64,000 nt of DNA from the NCBI RefSeq assembly GCF_027942865.1, contig NC_134525.1, positions 2,356,994-2,420,993 on the forward strand. The letters are read 5' to 3'. This stretch comes from Odontesthes bonariensis (Eukaryota; Chordata; Actinopteri; Atheriniformes; Atherinopsidae). The position numbers and the translations under genes were made by a program. Shown here in pieces: positions 10,470-20,053 of the stretch. The notes below the pieces were generated by a model that saw only the letters and a list, made by a program, of their open reading frames with translations, did not search any database and was not told the DNA's origin. How positions within the stretch are numbered: position 1 is the stretch's first letter; every line of letters starts with the position of its first letter.

Positions 10470-11325
10470 CCATATTTCTAGAAATGAGAGCCGCTCCTTC
10501 CAAAGTTGGATGGATGCCGTCTCTCCTCATCAGACCAGGTTTTCTCCAGAAAGATTGCCAATTATCTATGTAGCCCACGTTGTTTGCTGGACACCATCTA
10601 GACAACCAGCGATTGTAGGACGACATGCGGCTAAACATGTCATCACTGGTCAGATTTGGCAGGGGTCCAGAGAAAACTACGGAGTCCGACATTGTTTTGG
10701 CAAAATTACACACCGATGCAACATTAATTTTAGTGACCTCCGATTGGCGTAACCGGGTGTCATTAACGCCGACGTGAATAACTATTTTACCGTATTTACG
10801 TTTATCCTTAGCCAGCAGTTTTAAATAGGATTCTACGTCGCCCGCTCTGGCCCCTGGAATGCATTTGACTATGGCCGCTGGTGTCTCTAATGCCACGTTT
10901 CTGACTATAGAGCTGCCAATTACCAGGGTTTTGTCCTCAGCGGGTGTGTCGCTGAGTGGGGAAAATCTGTTTGAAGCGTGGACAGGTCGATGGTGAACAA
11001 CGGGCTTGACTTTAGAGCTATGCCTCTTCCTGACAGTCACCCAGCCACGATGTAATCCTGGCTGCTCAGGTTCTGCTAGGGGGAGGCTAATTGCGCTAGC
11101 TACGCTAGGTGGCTCCACACTGGCTAAAGGGATTTGGCTCGCTATCGGTTGATTTTCAACAGTGCAGAGCCGAGCTTCCAATTCAGATAACCTCGCCTCC
11201 AAAACTACAAAAAGACTACATTTGTTACATGTACCATTATCGCTAAAGGAGGCAGAGGAGTAACTAAACATCTGACACACGGAGCAGGTGAAAGCAGGAG
11301 AAGGAGGAAGAGAACCGGTAGCCAT
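10441..11325 (-). CDS. LINE ORF1 with zinc/PHD-like motif and SGNH esterase domain
   Basis: The 294-residue frame is intact. Residues about 14-37 hold paired CxxC motifs (CSVC and CNKC), then a short Leu/Glu-rich segment (about 40-58) that may be a coiled coil. The C-terminal half is an SGNH/GDSL-type esterase: block I around VIGSSIV, block III around GVNDT, and a C-terminal DGIHPT providing the Asp/His pair. Such ORF1 proteins occur in L2 and CR1 clade elements, where they bind RNA and possibly lipid esters. It overlaps ORF2 by 29 nt in a different frame. It belongs to the retrotransposon and is not a host gene. Confidence 0.8.
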   Translation of the reverse strand: MATGSLPPSPAFTCSVCQMFSYSSASFSDNGTCNKCSLFVVLEARLSELEARLCTVENQPIASQIPLASVEPPSVASAISLPLAEPEQPGLHRGWVTVRKRHSSKVKPVVHHRPVHASNRFSPLSDTPAEDKTLVIGSSIVRNVALETPAAIVKCIPGARAGDVESYLKLLAKDKRKYGKIVIHVGVNDTRLRQSEVTKINVASVCNFAKTMSDSVVFSGPLPNLTSDDMFSRMSSYNRWLSRWCPANNVGYIDNWQSFWRKPGLMRRDGIHPTLEGAALISRNMDEFICHPKT

Positions 11326-11560
11326 GCTACGCTAGAGAACCAGACACACCGTTAAAAAGTGAGAATAAAGATCTGTAGGAGTGTGTTAGAACAGAACGGT
11401 AAGCTATAGAGTTTAACTATGCAAAATTGTGTAAGTTATAGATCGAAATAAAGTGATTATCAGTACTCCAAGCGGAGCAAGAAATTCCACAGTGCACAAG
11501 CAAGGTAACAGGAAGTGATGCAACACGTCTTACCGCAAAGCGTCACAGCGTCAACAAAAA

Positions 11561-12264
11561 GTGCCCCTTAGAATAACGATCAATGATGATGAGAATGGTG
11601 CTCATACCTTGGGAGGCGGGAAGTTCTGTAACGAAATCCACGGCGACATGGGACCAGGGTCGCTTAGGAATGGATAGGGGTTGTAGTAGGCCAGCTAGGG
11701 GATCGGTGAGATGGTTTATTTCAGGCTTACACTAGACAAGTGGTTACATACTCTTTAATATCTCTGTATGTACCACCTGGAGCTTAACCCCAAGAAGACT
11801 GTGGAGATAAAAATGGACTTTAGGAGAAGCCCCCCCAACTCCACCCACTCACCATTCAGAACGACACAGTGTCCAATGTGGATTCCTTTAGGTTCCTGGG
11901 ATCAACCATCTCACAGGACCTAAAATGGTCTCCCCACATTCCTTGTTTGTTTAGTCAAACCTGGCCAATAAAGCTGATTCTGATTCTGATTCTGATGTAG
12001 GGCTGGCCACCAAAACCTGCGAGAGATGAGTGCGATGATGGTGCGACTGGAACCTGGATGAGTTGAGAACTTAGAGGAGTGAAACCAATGGATTAGACGG
12101 GATCCAACAGAAGGTGGTCCATACGTTTTGTTTGGTGGGCCGGGACCGGGTTCAGTTTGTTGAGGTCTTCAACCTCCCAGCAGAGGGCCCTTACAATACA
12201 AGAGGAAGGAAGAACGGGCGCTGGAACCTTATCCAAATCGTCACACGAGTATTGGCGGGAAACG
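11561..12264 (-). pseudogene. Ty3/gypsy integrase region fragments
   Basis: From 12264 downward (minus) the sequence resumes the RNase H to integrase linker with SRQYSCDD and IVRALCWEVED. A FWWP-type zinc-domain remnant lies near 12010-12030. After a LINE insert (11733-11999), the core resumes with a [17 protein letters not shown] segment (about 11665-11610) and [11 protein letters not shown] at the edge of the L2 element. Several frame changes are present. Confidence 0.75.
11733..11999 (+). mobile_element. Truncated non-LTR retrotransposon fragment with (GATTCT)n tail
   Basis: The plus strand encodes a scrap of a reverse-transcriptase C-terminal region (LELNPKKTVEI, DFRRSPP) joined to the tail CTGGCCAATAAAGCTGATTC followed by GATTCT repeats. 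The same tail occurs at 62558-62616. The middle of the original element is deleted. It sits inside the gypsy integrase. Confidence 0.65.
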
Positions 12265-12742
12265 GCATCTGGCAGAGGCGGTTCCTTCATTGGGGCGATT
12301 TGTGCGACGCACGACCAAACACAGAGGTTTTTTTTGTTTTTGTTTTTTTAATCTAGTTGCTAAGGCGGGACTGATCTACTGTAGGCAAACTGGTTGTATA
12401 TGCCATATGTATATGGCTTAATTCTTGTGAATTAAGCACAAGTCCAGTTTTTTAGTACAGAATAAATTAAATAACAATGGTGATAATGATAAGGTGCTGC
12501 TGGCTCCAATGCATATAGCTCATTCCCACTGGCCATGAAGCCTTATGTAGTATTTGATGTAGCTAAATAACTTAACCTTTTGTGCTCAGTCGTTGACTTG
12601 TAATGATTTAAACCTTTTATATAATGACACATTCATTGTTAATGGTGCAGTATTATATTTAAAAAAAGACTTGACTTGGATTTATATGCCGTCATTTTAA
12701 TTACATTCTTTCGAATGAAAATTGAATGAATCTTATCATTAA

Positions 12743-13136
12743 AGCTATGGTAGGTAATCCTAGAGAGCTAGCAAGAGAGCTAGCAAGATTCGAAAGTGTC
12801 CCCTCCTCTAAGCTCCACCCCCCCCTCCCCATTCCGTCAGTGCTTCATCCAAAGCCGGTAGAACCGCATGCGCACACGGAGCAGGGAGCCGACAGAGGGG
12901 GGCGTAGGCAGAAAGCAGAGGCATCTGATTGGTTTTTGTAGGCGCTCCAATCCGAGATCAGCGGGACGCTGATCTCGGATTGGTCAGCTTTTTCTCAGTC
13001 CTGCAGCTGCCACAGAGGTCTGATTATTTTCGTCCCTTTTTCTAAATACATCTTGTATAGATTTCTCTCAGGACAGACGGACCATTTCACCCAGTATTAC
13101 AAAATGTGTTTCTGAACAGGATTACCAACCATGCCT
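12743..13136. mobile_element. Nested MITE bounded by TTAA
   Basis: Terminal inverted repeats AGCTATGGTAGGTAATCCT and AGGCATGGTTGGTAATCCT (right end, reverse complement) agree at 15 of 19 positions. TTAA flanks both ends (12739-12742 and 13137-13140), which fits piggyBac-type integration, though a TA-duplicating superfamily is not excluded. The interior holds the palindrome at 12947-12983. Confidence 0.65.
12947..12983. repeat. Perfect 16-bp inverted repeat (hairpin)
   Basis: CCAATCCGAGATCAGC (12947-12962), five bases GGGAC, then GCTGATCTCGGATTGG (12968-12983). All 16 positions pair. It lies in the middle of the MITE and is probably part of that element. Confidence 0.9.
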
Positions 13137-13509
13137 TTAAGAGCTTGTGTGTTTACTTATTTCATAGAATCCTGGAACAATATGAGGGAAATAAATAAAA
13201 AATGGTTAAGGTGTAATATTAACTGATTGGCAAATTATTGACTGGCAAATGTTTTGCTTTGAAGGTTTCACAATGTAACTTCCCCAGTTTGACACTTTTA
13301 ACTAGTTCAGTGTTGCCATCTGGTGGACAAAAGAGATATTGCCTAAAATTAATATCTGATATCTGAATTTATAGGCACAAACAAGTTAGGGAAATGGTCT
13401 TGCTACCTAGACAAATATACCTCAGTCCTATGGACTTTTATGGTACTTATGGACATAACGGGGGGAAATTGCACTACCTAAAAAAATGTCAGGAGCCACT
13501 GGCATCCGG

Positions 13510-13750
13510 TTTGGTATTTTTGGAACCAGGGAGATAAGAGATGGAAAGATTAAAATGGGAAAAGAATAGGGACCAACGGGACTGACGGGGTTGGTGATGT
13601 TTTGCTGATTGTAGAAAGGAAAGGTTTTTATGATCAGTCCAGACCAGCACTGGATGTTCAGCGCCCTCCAGCCAGTGACGCCATTCCTCCAGAGCAAGTT
13701 TTATTGCCAAAAGTTTGCAGTCTCCAACATCATAATTCCTTCCAGCGGGG
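13510..13750 (-). pseudogene. Ty3/gypsy RNase H fragment
   Basis: The minus-strand frame includes [25 protein letters not shown] and the closing [10 protein letters not shown], diagnostic of gypsy RNase H. Both edges are insertion sites: GATAGTCT at 13751-13758 upstream and GCATCCGG at 13502-13509 downstream. The protein continues at 12264 beyond the second hAT element, showing the two pieces were once contiguous. Confidence 0.85.
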
Positions 13751-13758
13751 GATAGTCT

Positions 13759-14435
13759 CAGTGGCAATTCTAGAGATTTATACATGGGGTGGCAGGCATA
13801 TATTGTGGGGTGGCAATTTTTTGAGGAAGCCCATCTTACTTTGTACTTTATATGAGCCCATATACAACAGTTTTTTCAACAACCAAGTGTGATAAATTCA
13901 ATATTTGGTCTACGTACATGAGCATTCCACTTTTTAGTACATTAAAACAGTGCTTCCCTTGGGATTATTGTAGCAGCAGAAATGTTTTCCCCCCATTAAC
14001 AATAACAAAACATGTATATCAACTGATTGCTATACAGTATCAAATTTACAGAAGCTGTATGCGACGATTGCTGTGCAGCAAATCTCTTAAAAAAACTCAT
14101 CCAAATCTAAATTTTTTGCACGTTTAGACTCAATACTGAGAATTGCTAAACCTGTGAGTCTGTTCTCTGACATAGTTGAACGCAGGGGATTTTTGATGAG
14201 TTTAAGAGCTGAAAAACTCCTCTGTATGGTTCCAAAAAACATAGAAATTCTGCTAGCCTTAGCCACCACTAGCATACTAGCCAACGCCAACTAGCAGACT
14301 TTTTAAGAACGGTTCATAGAACTACAATGATATGAAATGCCACAACTTCAATTGGTTTCAGTTCAAGATGTCAAAGGCTAGCCAGTAGCCTTTGACAGGG
14401 TGCCACCCTGTGCCACCCTGGTAGTTTCGCGCGTG
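13759..14435 (-). mobile_element. Deleted hAT transposon in gypsy pol, perfect 8-bp target duplication
   Basis: GATAGTCT flanks the element on both sides (13751-13758 and 14436-14443). Left end CAGTGGCAATTC; right end ...CGCGCGTG. Both termini carry GGGTGGCA-type subterminal motifs. The element retains only the last part of a transposase (14290-14087), so it is an internal-deletion derivative. Confidence 0.85.
14087..14290 (-). pseudogene. hAT transposase C-terminal dimerisation domain remnant
   Basis: The minus frame contains RSFSALKLIKNPLRSTMS followed by RLTGLAILSIES, the signature of the hAT family C-terminal dimerisation region (the domain behind the ERSFS motif). It ends near LDLDEFF, the usual end of the protein family. 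The remaining 400-600 residues of a full transposase are absent. Confidence 0.8.
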
Positions 14436-14443
14436 GATAGTCT

Positions 14444-15480
14444 GCGAGAAAAGAAGGCGCAAGGATGTAATTTCTCGTCTGAACCTGATCGGTGGGACAA
14501 GACTGCTCCAACTCCGGTGTTGGAGGCATCACCCTCCAGAATAAACCGTTTTAATGGGTCTGGTTGGACCAGAATGGGTGTATTGGCAAACTTTTCTGCC
14601 AAGCTAGAGAAAGCTGAATTTGCTTTGGAGGTCCAAGAGAAGGGAACCTTGGTGGAAGTTAGCGCAGTAAGGAGAGTGACGGTTTGGCTGTCATTTTTAA
14701 TGAAACGGTGGTAAAAATTAGAAAAGCCCAGAAATCTTTGAAGTTTTTTCTGAGAGTCTGGGACGGGCCAATCCAAAACCGCCTTGATCTTCTCGGGTTC
14801 AGATCGAACCTGTCCGCTCTAATATAATATAACTAAAGAAGGTAACAGAGGACTTGTGAAATTCCCACTTCTCGGCTTTGACATACAGCCGGTTCTCCAA
14901 AAGGCGCTGAAGAACGAGGCGGACATGTTTCTGATGTTCGGTGATGGTTTTGGAGTATATGAGTACATCATCGAGGTAGACAAAGACAAAGATGTTTAAG
15001 AAATCACGGAGGACATCGTTTACAAGAGCTTGGAATAGTTGGAGAGGCCGAAGGGCATGACCAGATATTCAAAATGACCCAGAGGAGTTTTGAATGCCGT
15101 TTTCCGTTCATCCCCCTGGCGAATACGAACAAGATGGTAGGCATTGCGGTGGTCGAGCTTCGTGAAGACTGTGGCTTCAAAAGCTGATGACAGGAGGGGC
15201 AAGGGATATTTATTCTTAATGGTTATCTGGTTTAACCCTCTGTAGTCAATACATGGCCTCAAGGTTCCATCCATTTTAATGACAAAAAAAAAATCACGCC
15301 CCTAGTAGAGACGACGAGTGTGGAATTATGCCTGCAGCGAGGGACTCGTTAATGTGTTTCTCCATGGCCTGACGCTCCGGACGTGAGATGTTGTATAATC
15401 TGCTGGATGGTAATGGTGCGCACGGGAGGAGATCTATTGCGCAATCGTTGGTCCGCTGCAGCTGCTCGTCTGGTCTAGAA
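14444..15480 (-). pseudogene. Ty3/gypsy reverse transcriptase fragment
   Basis: Read on the minus strand: the N-terminal part carries CIDYRGLN and the KYPLPL segment (within 15274-15020). A frameshift follows, then the catalytic YLDD box (about 14962-14973). A disturbed stretch near 14810-14830 leads to the C-terminal part with [15 protein letters not shown] (from about 14740). The frame is broken more than once, so no functional enzyme is made. The end at 14443 is the target duplication of the hAT insertion. Confidence 0.85.
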
Positions 15481-15484
15481 ACGC

Positions 15485-15488
15485 AGCT

Positions 15489-15526
<38 letters not shown>

Positions 15527-15583
15527 GACTGGCTAATTAACTGACTAACTAACAGACAGACAGACGAATTAATTAATTAATTG

Positions 15584-15638
<55 letters not shown>

Positions 15639-15706
15639 GACTGACTGGCTAATTAACTGACTAACTAACAGACAGACAGACGAATTAACTAACTAACTGA
15701 CCAACC

Positions 15707-15742
<36 letters not shown>

Positions 15743-15839
15743 GACTGGCTAATTAACTGACTAACTAACTAACTAACTAACTGACTGGCTAATTAACTGA
15801 CTAACTAACAGACAGACAGACGAATTAATTAATTAATTG

Positions 15840-15870
<31 letters not shown>

Positions 15871-16023
15871 GACTGACTGGCTAATTAACTGACTAACTAA
15901 CAGACACACAGACGAATTAACTAACTAACTGACCAACCAACTAACTAACTGACTGACTGAGTGACTGATTAATTAACTAACCGACTAACTAACTAACTGA
16001 CTAACTAACAGACAGACAGACAG

Positions 16024-16070
<47 letters not shown>

Positions 16071-16140
16071 GATTGACAAATTAACTACCTAACTAACTTA
16101 CTGACTAACTAATTAAGTAACTAACTAACTGACCAACTGG
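15485..16140. repeat. (CTAA)n-type compound array
   Basis: CTAA tetramers are interrupted by recurring cassettes (CTGACTGGCTAATTAACTGA, ACAGACAGACAGACGAATTA) repeated about every 100-180 bp. That shows higher-order duplication rather than a simple slippage tract. No coding. Confidence 0.9.
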
Positions 16141-16480
16141 AGCCGTATAAAAGTCTTTCAGTTCACAAACTAAACTACTAACCAGAAAAGCTAGAAAAAC
16201 ATTCAGATTTAACTAACTAAACTGTGGCCTTTAAGCATACTTCCACTTTACAGACCAAGCTGCCCCATGTACTGCCCCCTCTGCTGCTTGGTAGGCAAAA
16301 GGTGGCGTGACGTCAGTGATGGTGGTGACGGCATGCGTTTGTTTACTCGATGCTCCTTGACGCACCTGCCGCACGCGATACGCCTGCGTTATGTAAGCCC
16401 ATTAAAAGTTGCATCTTTGGGTTTAAATTCTGAGAAACTCCATTTTATTTAATACAATAATATAAAATAATAATAATAAC

Positions 16481-16550
<70 letters not shown>

Positions 16551-16660
16551 TAAAAAAAGCTGAGACGTGCGCGTGTTTTTGTGTTCAGGTGCAGAAACGT
16601 CATGAAAAGGTTTAACAGAATCCCGTTTCCACGCAAACAGGTGACGGGTGACGTTGTTAC
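16141..16660. other. Upstream flank of ppp1r3g with (AAT)n tract
   Basis: Unique sequence, then an AAT/ATA microsatellite at about 16470-16551, then GC-rising sequence with TGACG motifs (about 16639-16665: GTGACGGGTGACG and ACGTGACG), which may be CRE-like half sites. No upstream exon was recognised. Confidence 0.45.
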
Positions 16661-16731
16661 GTGACGTGGAGTGTTTGTCTGAGGCAACAGCTGCCGCACG
16701 CGCTCTGTTGTCACCAGGAGAGGGCGGGGGG

Positions 16732-16740
16732 TCCTATACA
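16732..16740 (+). promoter_or_regulatory. TATA-like element of ppp1r3g
   Basis: CCTATACAAG lies about 70 bp before the ATG at 16804, in a GC-rich context. If used, transcription would start near 16760-16770. That would exclude the upstream in-frame ATG at 16648 and favour the one at 16804. Confidence 0.45.
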
Positions 16741-16803
16741 AGTCGCCCCGCAGCGGGACCCCCGCAGGACTCAGCTCACAGGCCGCCTGGCTGCCGGGCA
16801 CAC

Positions 16804-17619
16804 ATGTCCCGCTCACCGCCCCAGATCCCCGCCGGCGGAGAGCCGCCCTCCCCGGGCCGGTGCGCGGAGAACGGCCTGGAGGGAGAGGAGGGTGATGAAG
16901 GGGAGGAAGATCTGGAGGACGACGTGGACGCGTCCCACCTGGAGAGGTTTATGAGGGACAGGAGGAGAGCCAAGTCCCTGCCGGCGTACCCGGCGGCGCT
17001 GCTGGACGGAGACTCCGGGAGGAAGCGGGTGAAGTTCGCCGACTCCATGGGGCTGACGCTGGCCAGTGTGAAGCACTTCAGCTCGCAGGAGGAGCCGCAG
17101 ATCCCCAGCAAGGTTCTGTCCCGGCACCGGAGCTTCCCGCCGCCGCAGCAGGACGTCCTGAACGAGCTGTGCCGCAGCTTCAGGCCCAGCCCGGACGCGG
17201 AGCGGCTGGTGGCCTGCTTCCCGGAGCTCCGGGACCCGGAGCGCAGAGTCCGGCAGCTGCGCGTCTGCCTGGAGAAGGTCGCCGTCACGCAGTTTGGCGC
17301 CCGCGGGCAGATTCGGGTTCTGACGGACTGCTCCGTGAAAGAGGTCGGGGTGAGGTACACCTTCAACGGGTGGCTGTCGCACGTAGACGCGGAGGCGGTG
17401 CCCGTGGCCGTGGATCCGCCGGACTCCGTGGGGCAGCGCTTCGCCTTCACCGTGTACACGCCGCCCTTCGTGGACGCCAGCTCGGCCGTGCACTTCGCCG
17501 TTTACCTGAAGAGCCAAGAGGGCGAGTTCTGGGACAACAACGCGGGGCAGAACTACACGCTCCGGTACTGCCGCGCGGCCGGGAACGCGCTCAGCAGCGC
17601 GGCTTTCCACGCCAGCTGA
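16804..17619 (+). CDS. ppp1r3g: Protein phosphatase 1 regulatory subunit 3G (glycogen-targeting subunit)
   Basis: From the ATG at 16804 the product has 271 residues in one exon. An acidic N-terminal segment (about 26-40) precedes the PP1-binding RVxF motif at 75-78 (RVKF, followed by AD). The block GLTLASVKHFSSQEEPQIP (about 83-101) and LSRHRSFP match PPP1R3G as I know it. A CBM21 carbohydrate-binding domain runs from about 150 to 257, with VRYTFNGWLSHVD and the closing WDNNAGQNYTLRY (243-255), the glycogen-site signature. By family knowledge it brings PP1 to glycogen, where dephosphorylation activates glycogen synthase. The frame is open back to 16648, but the TATA-like box and the lack of conserved residues there argue for the later start. 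Coding GC is much higher than in the surrounding DNA; antisense ORFs over it are shadows. Confidence 0.92.
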   Translation: MSRSPPQIPAGGEPPSPGRCAENGLEGEEGDEGEEDLEDDVDASHLERFMRDRRRAKSLPAYPAALLDGDSGRKRVKFADSMGLTLASVKHFSSQEEPQIPSKVLSRHRSFPPPQQDVLNELCRSFRPSPDAERLVACFPELRDPERRVRQLRVCLEKVAVTQFGARGQIRVLTDCSVKEVGVRYTFNGWLSHVDAEAVPVAVDPPDSVGQRFAFTVYTPPFVDASSAVHFAVYLKSQEGEFWDNNAGQNYTLRYCRAAGNALSSAAFHAS

Positions 17620-17895
17620 GCCGCGCGTAAAGACGCGCGCCATCCCCCCGCGCAGCTGCTCTGTTCCACCTGTTTCCGACACAAACGCAGATCCTCTAAA
17701 GGTCCCCACTTAAGACGCTCCTGGATGCTGATTTACCACATGTCTGTGTCAGAAAAACACGAGGATCAAACCTCTAAATGAACTGATGTCATTTCAAGTT
17801 CCAGCGCGTGACAACCAGGACGATCTGAACGCAAAATAACGTGTTTTCCTATATTTTATTTTATACAATAAATATTTTTATTGTGAGGTAAATTG
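17620..17895 (+). other. ppp1r3g 3' UTR with poly(A) signal
   Basis: A canonical AATAAA at 17867-17872 (within ACAATAAATATT) follows about 250 bp of non-coding sequence. A LINE tail begins right after it, so the transcript probably ends near 17890. Confidence 0.7.
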
Positions 17896-18056
17896 TTTTT
17901 TAATTGGCTCTATATGAATGAATTGGATTATTTTATAAATAATTATGATTACAATGAATTGAATTCCAATTGGCTTGAATTGGACTTTACTATCTAAGTG
18001 CCTTGAGATGACATTTGTTGTATTTGGCGCTATATAAATAAAAATGAATTGAATTA
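17896..18056 (+). mobile_element. 5'-truncated L2 LINE tail, same family as 6440-11560
   Basis: The segment from TTGGCTCTATATGAATGAATTGG to GGCGCTATATAAATAAAAATGAATTG is the reverse complement of the LINE 3' end at 6440-6600. About 160 bp survive, ending with the GAATT tail. It is oriented opposite to the long copy. Confidence 0.8.
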
Positions 18057-18182
18057 AGGCACATTGGAATATAAATCAATGTCACATTTACATTGAGCAT
18101 CACCTCAGGGTCAGTTTGAGCAAACATATTGATACAGTCAAAATAATGTTAAAAAGAAAGCATACAGTCTACCTCCTCTAGT

Positions 18183-18236
18183 GTTTTTTTTTTTTGTTTT
18201 TTTTTACAATAATTCCAGAACAATACACAATTGTGT

Positions 18237-18267
<31 letters not shown>

Positions 18268-18970
18268 GGGGGTACTTAACTGACAGTTAAGGACATAACA
18301 ATTGAGTAAGTATAATAAGTGTAATATGTACATGTGTGTAAGCTGCTGAGTTTAAATAAAAAGGAGGATAAAAGAGAAGGAGAGAGTGAGTGAGGGAGGG
18401 GCATCAATCAGGGGGCAGAGATTGAAGAGAATGGAAAAAAGTTTAAAAAAAAAAAGGAAGCCACTTGTTGTAGAATTTGTCAGAGTTACCTTTCACTGAA
18501 TCTCTGATCTTCTCTAGCTTTAGAAAAGTCTCGGGCTGTGTTCCAAACCGCATACTTCTCCTACTACTCATACTAACTTTTTGAGTTAGTAAGCGAGTTT
18601 GAGTAAGCAGAAGTTCCCGGATGCATGCTAGATTCTCCGAAATGTTGGGTATGCATCATGAGGTTACTACTCATACTCAAACTACCCAAGATGCAATGAA
18701 ACGTGACGTCGCCGATCGTCATTTCCTGTCAAAACGGCAGTTTCAAGCTAGCTACAACAAGGGTAGGTTCACTTCCTGTTTTCAAAATAAAAGCACCAAT
18801 TGTATCGTAATGACTTTCCCTCGGCGAAATCAGCTTCAGGCCGGCTGAGCCTTGGGCTTGCGTTCGAAACCGAATACTACATACTGCATACTACATACTA
18901 CATACTGCATACTCCATACTACATACTGCATACTGCATACTGCATACTACATACTGCATACTACATACTA

Positions 18971-19004
<34 letters not shown>

Positions 19005-20052
19005 ACATACTACATACTGCATACTGCATACTACATACTGCATACTACATACTGCATACTACATACTACATACTACATACTGCATACTACATACTACATA
19101 CTACATACTCATCGATCAGACAGTATGCAGAGCGTTTACCCACAATGCATTTCGCTCCTGCCCGAGCCGAAATCAGCCGGCCTGAAGCTGATTTCTCTTA
19201 AGCTCTAAACTCTGTAAACTTTAGCAACATTTGAAACATTTTCAGGCGAGAAAGTAGTCGTTTAGCTAGCTTGAAACTGCCATTTTGACAGGAAATGACG
19301 ATCGGCGACGTCACGTTACGTTGCATCTTGGGTAGTTTGAGTATGAGTAGTAACCTCATGATGCATACCCAACATTTAGGAGAATCTAGTATGCATCCGG
19401 GAACTTCTCGCATACTCAAACTCGCATACTAACTCAAAAAGTTAGTATGAGAAGGAGGAGAAGTAGGAGAAGTATGCGGTTTCGAACACAGCCTTGGTAT
19501 CGTCGAGCCACTGAGAGCTGGAAGGAGCTTTAGTTGACTTCCAGTGAAGAAGAAGATTGAGCTATTAATGAAGTGAAGGCTGTGATATCTTGCAGCTTGG
19601 AAGTAAACCGGTTTTTGTCTTCTGGGAGCCCAAATATAGCGACATGGGGAGAAACCTTTGTGATCGTCAAAAGTGTTTTTGACTTGGTGTGAAAACAGTT
19701 CTGCCAGAAGCGAGAAAGTAATGAACAAGAGTAGAACATGTGTGTTAGACTGCAGGGTGTCGGCGATATTAGGATAAAACTGTGACAGAGTTTTGGAAAG
19801 ATTAAATCTGAACAGTACCTTGAATTGGAAGATATTTTGTAGAGCAGCGTGCCACCAGAAATCCTCCAAATTCAGACCCAGTTCTTGTTCCCAAGCAGTT
19901 CCAAACGTCAGCGTTTTCTGCTCAGTTGGTTGCAGTTTGTGGTTTGTGTCTATAGATGTCAGTATGTCCCCCACTGGACCTTTGAGGGTAATTAACGGTG
20001 CATCAAACCCGTCCGTAAGTGGTTTCCAGCACAGGTCTTTGTTCCAATCCAA
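18183..20052 (-). mobile_element. L1-clade LINE 3' portion, split by a CATACT element
   Basis: Minus strand: from 20052 the frame gives an L1 ORF2 C-terminal region (TFGTAWEQELGLNLEDFWW, then HVLLLFITFSLL and IWAPRRQ with frameshifts; the other frame gives IFGLPEDKNRFTSKLQDITA). It is cut at about 19494 and resumes at 18533 with TFLKLEKIRDSVKGNSDKF. The plus-strand poly(T) at 18184-18206 is probably the A-tail. A G-run and (GT)n at 18233-18271 lie in the 3' UTR. The insert at 18534-19493 must be younger than this LINE. Confidence 0.7.
18534..19493. mobile_element. CATACT-satellite element, copy A (two right ends)
   Basis: Both termini are GGCTGTGTTC...GCATACT-type inverted repeats. The left arm (18534-18843) is the reverse complement of the family's unique right arm, as shown by matching TGAGTTAGTA, TGCATCATGAGG and CTACCCAAGATGCAA. 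Then comes a 7-bp CATACTA/CATACTG array (18871-19109) and the normal right arm to 19493. The copy therefore ends in two right arms. It interrupts an L1 ORF2. No transposase is present. Confidence 0.85.
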
Positions 20053-20053
20053 T

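Larger units (their letters stand above)
6440..11560 (-). mobile_element. Nearly full-length L2-clade non-LTR retrotransposon
   Basis: The element reads on the minus strand. The 5' region starts near 11560, ORF1 is 11325-10441, ORF2 runs from 10469 to about 7372, and a 3' UTR of about 0.9 kb ends in TTCAATT-type short tail repeats at 6440. The tail (TATATAGCGCCAAATACAA) matches a second truncated copy at 17896-18056. Domain content (PHD-like plus esterase ORF1; endonuclease plus reverse transcriptase ORF2) fits the L2/CR1 group. The upstream junction lies against a Ty3/gypsy integrase fragment, suggesting insertion into that older element. No target duplication was identified. Confidence 0.85.
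12273..13501. mobile_element. Non-autonomous hAT-like element inserted in gypsy pol
   Basis: The ends begin CAGAGGCGG (left) and CAGTGGCTC (right, reverse complement), as in hAT elements. The flanks GCATCTGG (12265-12272) and GCATCCGG (13502-13509) form an 8-bp target duplication with one mismatch. The split gypsy frame (ending KPDA, resuming DAVSRQ) confirms the insertion boundaries. No transposase was found inside; a second small element (12743-13136) is nested within it. Confidence 0.8.
11561..15480 (-). mobile_element. Ty3/gypsy LTR-retrotransposon pol relic, multiply interrupted
   Basis: Minus-strand pieces occur in pol order: reverse transcriptase (15480-14444), RNase H (13750-13510), RNase H-integrase linker (12264-12005), and integrase core (11732-11561). 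Two hAT insertions (13759-14435 and 12273-13501) and a LINE fragment (11733-11999) split it, and frameshifts are present. No LTR or gag was recognised. The 3' remainder is missing where the L2 LINE begins. Confidence 0.85.

Noticed and set aside
15485-16140. Telomeric or centromeric origin of CTAA array
   Set aside because: CTAA lacks the CCCTAA pattern and the array has local cassette structure typical of a minisatellite.
16648-16803. Upstream in-frame ATG extending PPP1R3G by 52 residues
   Set aside because: Would start before the TATA-like box and the extension has no family similarity.
16776-17709. Long antisense ORFs over ppp1r3g
   Set aside because: GC-rich coding sequence commonly leaves antisense frames open; no domain matches and the plus-strand gene is well supported.
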